A DNA stretch of 8,150 nucleotides, from positions 23,694 through 31,843 of the forward strand of contig DBCW01000054.1 in assembly GCA_002293265.1 (NCBI GenBank), given 5' to 3'. Positions 6,201-8,150 of this stretch are shown one piece after another (position 1 is the stretch's first letter; each line of letters begins with the position of its first letter). The stretch is from Eggerthellales bacterium UBA948 (GTDB lineage: Bacteria > Actinomycetota > Coriobacteriia > Coriobacteriales > UBA8131). The notes under the pieces were generated by a model, which was not told the origin of the DNA, did no database searches, and saw nothing but the letters and a program-made list of their open reading frames with translations. A program made the translations under genes and the position numbers.

Positions 6201-8016
6201 GGATGACAGAAGAAGAAACGGGGATGACAGAAGAAGCGTCTCTTGCTTGCAGCGCGTCTAAGTATCTGTCACGTGCCAGCAAAGCTGCGCCAAAGGCACC
6301 CATAGTTCCGGCGATATCCGGGCGGATGGCATCGCGGTCGAGCAGCTTTTCAAAAGAACGCAATACGGCATCGTTTAGGAAAGTGCCGCCTTGCACCACA
6401 ATGTGATCGCCAACATCGCGCGGATCACGTATCTTAATCACCTTAAACAAAGCATTCTTTATTACGGAGTAGGAAAGACCGGCTGAGATGTCGCCAACGG
6501 TCGCGCCCTCTTTTTGCGCCTGTTTAACACGTGAGTTCATAAATACGGTGCAGCGAGATCCTAGGTCAACAGGGCTTGTTGACTCTACGGCAGCTTGTGC
6601 AAATTCCTCCACACCCATCTTTAGCGAAGCGGCAAAGCTTTCGATAAAAGAACCACAGCCGGATGAGCAGGCCTCGTTTAGCATGATGTGGTCGATAACG
6701 CCGTCTTTTACACGCAGGCATTTCATGTCTTGCCCGCCGATGTCCAAGATGAACTCAACATTTGGGCAGAGCTCTTGGGCACCGCGCAGATGGGCAATAG
6801 TCTCGATCTCGCCGGAATCGGCTTGCAAGGCTTCCAGCAGCAAACCCTCACCATAACCGGTAACAGTTGCGTGTCCCAACTCTACCAGTGCCTCGCCGCT
6901 GGTATCGACAGGTAAATCGCGGTAGATGTCGTCTAAAGCGTTTTTGGCAGCTTTAAGAACATCGCCGCCATTGTTTGCATAGTACTGCTTGAGTAGCTTG
7001 CCATCTTCTGTGATCAACGCAGCTTTAAAGGTGGTTGAGCCGGCATCGATTCCAAGAAAAGCTGTGCCCCGGTAGTCAGCCAGCGTGGCACGGGGGATTG
7101 CGGCTTTTTTGTGACGCTCGGTAAAAGCTTGATAATCTGCGGCATCAGTAAATAGGGGGTCAAGACGAGCAATCTCTGAGGCTTGAGTATTGCCCAGCTT
7201 CTCCAACCTGTCTTTGATCTCGTGCAGGGTCAGTGAGGCGTTGCTCTTTCCGGCAATTGCGGCACCACTTGCCACAAAAAGGTGTGCGTTATCCGGTTTG
7301 ATTATCTCGTCTTCAGATAAGTCAAGGGTAACGACAAATCGCTTCTCTAGTTCGGGCAAGTATTGTAGAGGGCCACCCAGAAAAGCGATGTTGCCTCTGA
7401 TTGGACGACCACAAGCCAGTCCGCTGATAGTTTGGGTGACAACGCTCTGGAAAATTGAAGCCGCGATGTCTTCGCGCTTTGCGCCCTCGTTTAGTAGCGG
7501 CTGAACGTCGGTCTTGGCAAATACTCCGCAGCGTGAGGCGATGGGGTAGATGATGGTAGAATCCTTTGCCAACTCATTGAGTCCGCCGGCATCGGTATTC
7601 ATCAAAGATGCCATTTGATCGATGAACGCACCTGTGCCGCCGGCGCAAGTACCGTTCATGCGCTGCTCTATGCCCTGGTCAAAATAGATAATTTTGGCAT
7701 CTTCTCCACCAAGCTCGATTGCTATGTCGGTTTTGGGAATGAAGGTCTCAACAGCTGTTTTGGAGGCAATAACTTCTTGCACAAAAGTGAGGTTCAGCCA
7801 CTGCGCTAAAAGCAAACCACCGCTACCGGTGATCGCTACGGTAAGCTGCTCATCGCCGTAATCCTTTGCAGCTTCAGCAATAATCTCGGCAATGGTCGCG
7901 CGGATATCGGCGTGATGTCTTTGATAGTCCGAAAGTAAAATGTTGTTGTCGGAATCTAAAACTACAAGCTTGACCGTCGTTGAACCAACGTCAATGCCAA
8001 GGTGGTGCGTGATCAT
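3256..8016 (-). CDS. Giant multidomain acyl-CoA dehydratase activase (two BadF/HgdC ATPase modules + DUF2229-like + CoA-enzyme-activase/HgdB-like region)
   Basis: This cytoplasmic 1586-residue protein belongs to the ATP-driven electron-activating family of 2-hydroxyacyl-CoA dehydratase activases. Module 1 (about 5-255) has the phosphate loop [10 protein letters not shown] (7-16), ELGGEDAK (101-108) and the cluster-ligand candidates C124 and C163. Module 2 (about 319-582) has [18 protein letters not shown] (425-432), C450 and C489. Both modules therefore keep the paired cysteines that bridge a [4Fe-4S] cluster between HgdC subunits. A C689-C692-C696...C721 motif follows, perhaps metal-binding. 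Next is a DUF2229-like region (about 768-1092) with [12 protein letters not shown] (973-984) and [16 protein letters not shown] (1043-1058). The C-terminal region (about 1185-1580) has [30 protein letters not shown] and [12 protein letters not shown]. Linkers 594-652 and 1101-1133 come from repeats. The ATG at 8016 has GGGAG 5 nt upstream and overlaps the regulator stop. The substrate is unknown; such proteins may reduce a partner enzyme or act themselves as ATP-driven reductases. Confidence 0.92.
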   Translation of the reverse strand: MITHHLGIDVGSTTVKLVVLDSDNNILLSDYQRHHADIRATIAEIIAEAAKDYGDEQLTVAITGSGGLLLAQWLNLTFVQEVIASKTAVETFIPKTDIAIELGGEDAKIIYFDQGIEQRMNGTCAGGTGAFIDQMASLMNTDAGGLNELAKDSTIIYPIASRCGVFAKTDVQPLLNEGAKREDIAASIFQSVVTQTISGLACGRPIRGNIAFLGGPLQYLPELEKRFVVTLDLSEDEIIKPDNAHLFVASGAAIAGKSNASLTLHEIKDRLEKLGNTQASEIARLDPLFTDAADYQAFTERHKKAAIPRATLADYRGTAFLGIDAGSTTFKAALITEDGKLLKQYYANNGGDVLKAAKNALDDIYRDLPVDTSGEALVELGHATVTGYGEGLLLEALQADSGEIETIAHLRGAQELCPNVEFILDIGGQDMKCLRVKDGVIDHIMLNEACSSGCGSFIESFAASLKMGVEEFAQAAVESTSPVDLGSRCTVFMNSRVKQAQKEGATVGDISAGLSYSVIKNALFKVIKIRDPRDVGDHIVVQGGTFLNDAVLRSFEKLLDRDAIRPDIAGTMGAFGAALLARDRYLDALQARDASSVIPVSSSVIPAKAGIHLNDKSAMDSRLRGNDMGGSGNDVGSRGRGSEDSEYDMGGSQSENTSNYGEQHEPVRSGLLTAAELTALEPDHTTARCKLCSNACLLTITTFGKDPATGKTRRFITGNRCEKGAGIKTQDAELPNLFIYKRDRLFKGTEANPYTPLTPDEATRPVVGLPRVLNMYENYPFWFTFFKELGFSTVLSEETRKSTYEAGIESMPSESVCYPAKLAHGHIMDLLSRGDESTNHPPVDIIFMPCIRYERKEDEGSPNHFNCPIVVSYPEVIKLNVEELQASDVAFLNPFLPYDHKPRFIERAHEELKKYYDAHPQAKGSAPSLEEITSATEKAWAEDDAFKHDVRCSGERALKWMEDSGTRGIVLAGRPYHVDPEINHAIPELLTNFGLAVLTEDSIAHIIKPERPLRVVDQWMYHSRLYAAAKLCTLRDDLDLIQLNSFGCGLDAITTDQVQEILEPAGKIYTVLKIDEVNNLGAARIRVRSLLAALREQEEAATVTASEAIINTASYVASNASTVILSEAEDDTNPEEIPTVLCSPETTNTDLKTILSLFKNTKPNKASTAINKPGYTKEMKDQKYTILSPQMAPIHFELLIKVFEEAGYNLELLPSVDPGAVEAGLRYANNDICYPSILVTGQIMEAVMSGRYDMDRTAVIITQTGGGCRATNYIGLIRKALKEAGYGHVPVIALSFHNIGGENNPGFGISAKMLLRAVYCFYYGDLLMACLYRTRPYEAVPGSANSLYDKWMKICGDQLLGRINYRIYKRTVKTIIQEFDELELINDRSKPRVGVVGEILVKFHPTANNGIVDIIENEGCEVVVPGLTEFFLFGISNSIWQHQELAKSKKSTIGSKITIAVLKRMRQPLTKALSKSKRFEPPATIYELADFARPILSLCNSMGEGWLLTAEMVELIHTGTPNIVCTQPFACLPNHVTGKGVIKELRRLNPESNIVAVDYDPGASEVNQLNRIKLMISIAKSNFEKK
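4633..4715 (-). repeat. Degenerate direct repeat pair encoding the second interdomain linker of the activase
   Basis: Two 23-bp copies (4693-4715 and 4633-4655) match at 19 positions and are offset by exactly 60 bp. In minus sense each starts CAACTGTCA and contains GAGCGAGGCC or GAGCGAAGCC. They encode TVTASEA and TVILSEA within residues about 1102-1128. The core resembles dispersed repeats commonly translated as VTASEAI or VILSEAKD in many bacterial genomes (from memory). The segment falls between the DUF2229-like and C-terminal regions and carries no conserved family residues. Confidence 0.6.
6061..6144 (-). repeat. Four degenerate 21-bp tandem repeats inside the activase gene
   Basis: Four consecutive 21-bp units (6124-6144, 6103-6123, 6082-6102, 6061-6081) encode the heptapeptides [21 protein letters not shown] and EYDMGGS. 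Units 2 and 4 each differ from unit 1 at three positions; unit 3 is more diverged. The first unit overlaps the edge of the palindromic element at 6136-6207. Because the period is a multiple of three, copy-number change keeps the reading frame. Confidence 0.8.
6136..6207 (-). repeat. 72-bp REP-like palindromic element inserted in frame in the activase gene
   Basis: Two 8-bp hairpins with 4-base loops (ATTCCCGC/GCGGGAAT at 6139-6158 and ATCCCCGC/GCGGGGAT at 6185-6204) face each other across a 26-bp centre, and the outer ends GTCAT/ATGAC are also inverted. Read as codons it gives V604 to D627, with VIPAKAGIH at the start and MDSRLRGND at the end. This is the familiar translation of a palindromic repeat dispersed in many bacterial genomes, usually between genes. 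Here it adds 24 residues without breaking the frame, in the linker after the second ATPase module. Confidence 0.88.
6193..6234 (-). repeat. Two 21-bp tandem copies at the other edge of the palindromic element
   Basis: Units 6214-6234 and 6193-6213 both begin TCTTCTGTCATCCCCG in minus sense and encode SSVIPVS and SSVIPAK. The second copy overlaps the left end of the 72-bp element. Both flanks of the element therefore carry duplicated edge sequence with the same seven-codon period. Confidence 0.75.
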
Positions 8017-8150
8017 TTTTTCTCCCTTCCCTTAAGCTTAATGGGATCCCCGGGCCTAAGCATCATAATGCTTAGCATAATACGTGCCATATTTTCTGAT
8101 GTTTCTTGCATTCCAAGCTCCAGCCAATGTTGGATCAGACCAACCGTAGC
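8013..8150 (-). CDS. TetR/AcrR-family transcriptional regulator, C-terminal 45 residues (partial)
   Basis: A frame open from the window edge ends at TGA (8015-8013), which overlaps the activase ATG in the form ATGA. The visible residues begin [20 protein letters not shown] and continue [11 protein letters not shown] before a basic tail ending GREKK. The pattern GLIxxWLxxGMxExxExMA is typical of the last helices of TetR-type ligand-binding domains, where it forms part of the dimer interface. The N-terminal HTH lies outside the window, so the family call rests on this tail alone. Gene order suggests it is in the same operon as the activase and probably controls it, perhaps in response to a CoA ester or fatty-acid-like ligand. 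The latter is inference. A perfect 8-bp palindrome at 8056-8075 lies within it. Confidence 0.68.
   Translation of the reverse strand, partial: ATVGLIQHWLELGMQETSENMARIMLSIMMLRPGDPIKLKGREKK
8022..8026 (-). promoter_or_regulatory. Ribosome binding site of the activase gene
   Basis: The minus strand has GGGAG followed by five A residues and then ATG at 8016. This strong signal lies inside the last codons of the upstream regulator gene. It fixes the activase start and implies translational coupling with the regulator. Confidence 0.7.
8056..8075. repeat. Perfect 8-bp inverted repeat inside the regulator gene end
   Basis: CTAAGCAT (8056-8063) and ATGCTTAG (8068-8075) are separated by four bases, about 40-60 bp upstream of the activase start. 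It could form an mRNA hairpin before the activase ribosome binding site or serve as a dyad for a dimeric regulator. It lies within coding sequence and may be incidental. Confidence 0.4.

Noticed and set aside
6061..6234. CRISPR array
   Set aside because: The units are 21 bp and directly abutting with no unique spacers. They are degenerate tandem repeats within a coding frame.
5965..6406. Plus-strand frames across the repeat region, including one containing [10 protein letters not shown]
   Set aside because: Palindromic repeats translate into similar peptides on both strands. The minus-strand frame carries the conserved activase domains on both sides, so the plus-strand frames are shadows.
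8034..8054. HindIII, BamHI and SmaI-like sites (AAGCTT, GGATCCCCGGG) resembling a cloning-vector polylinker
   Set aside because: The bases lie within a continuous reading frame that ends with a coupled stop and precedes a natural ribosome binding site. The order and the bases between the sites do not continue as a vector polylinker.

Overview
The window is about 8.1 kb from a bacterial chromosome, and every gene I can support lies on the minus strand. The main gene is a very large BadF/HgdC-type acyl-CoA dehydratase activase. Its oxygen-sensitive iron-sulfur chemistry points to a strict anaerobe. The style of the proteins and the moderate GC content would fit Coriobacteriia (Eggerthellaceae-like Actinobacteria) or Clostridia. 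That assignment is inference; no rRNA or marker gene is present.

Layout, read in the direction of transcription (right to left). (1) 8150-8013: the last 45 codons of a TetR/AcrR-type regulator, missed by a simple ORF scan because it is cut by the edge. Its stop overlaps the next start (ATGA). (2) 8016-3256: a 1586-residue activase with two Fe-S ATPase modules, a Cys-rich motif, a DUF2229-like region and a C-terminal CoA-enzyme-activase/HgdB-like region. Both long interdomain linkers are encoded by repetitive DNA: a 72-bp palindromic element with 21-bp tandem edge copies in the first, and two degenerate repeat units 60 bp apart in the second. (3) 3236-3209: a near-ideal sigma-70 promoter, then a two-gene cassette of a MNT-type (DUF6036-like) nucleotidyltransferase and a helix-turn-helix protein overlapping by 4 nt. 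It resembles a toxin-antitoxin or abortive-infection pair and is visibly more AT-rich than the activase gene. (4) 2105-1608: about 500 bp without a supported gene. It holds a terminator-like hairpin, a perfect 19-bp inverted repeat whose ends match the palindromic element in the activase gene, and the leader of the next gene. (5) 1607-291: a 438-residue MFS exporter resembling Mef-type (DHA3) drug-efflux proteins. A six-codon mini-ORF runs into a small terminator-like hairpin just ahead of it, so it could be controlled by attenuation. (6) 279-1: the N-terminal 93 codons of an unrecognised membrane-anchored or exported protein, 11 nt after the MFS stop and probably co-transcribed with it.

The TetR and activase genes form one translationally coupled unit, the nucleotidyltransferase/HTH pair a second, and the MFS/exported-protein pair a third. 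The most unusual feature is one repeat family appearing both between genes and in frame inside a conserved enzyme gene, confined to its interdomain linkers. The activase family is widespread in anaerobes, but I cannot name a confirmed substrate or partner for this large form.
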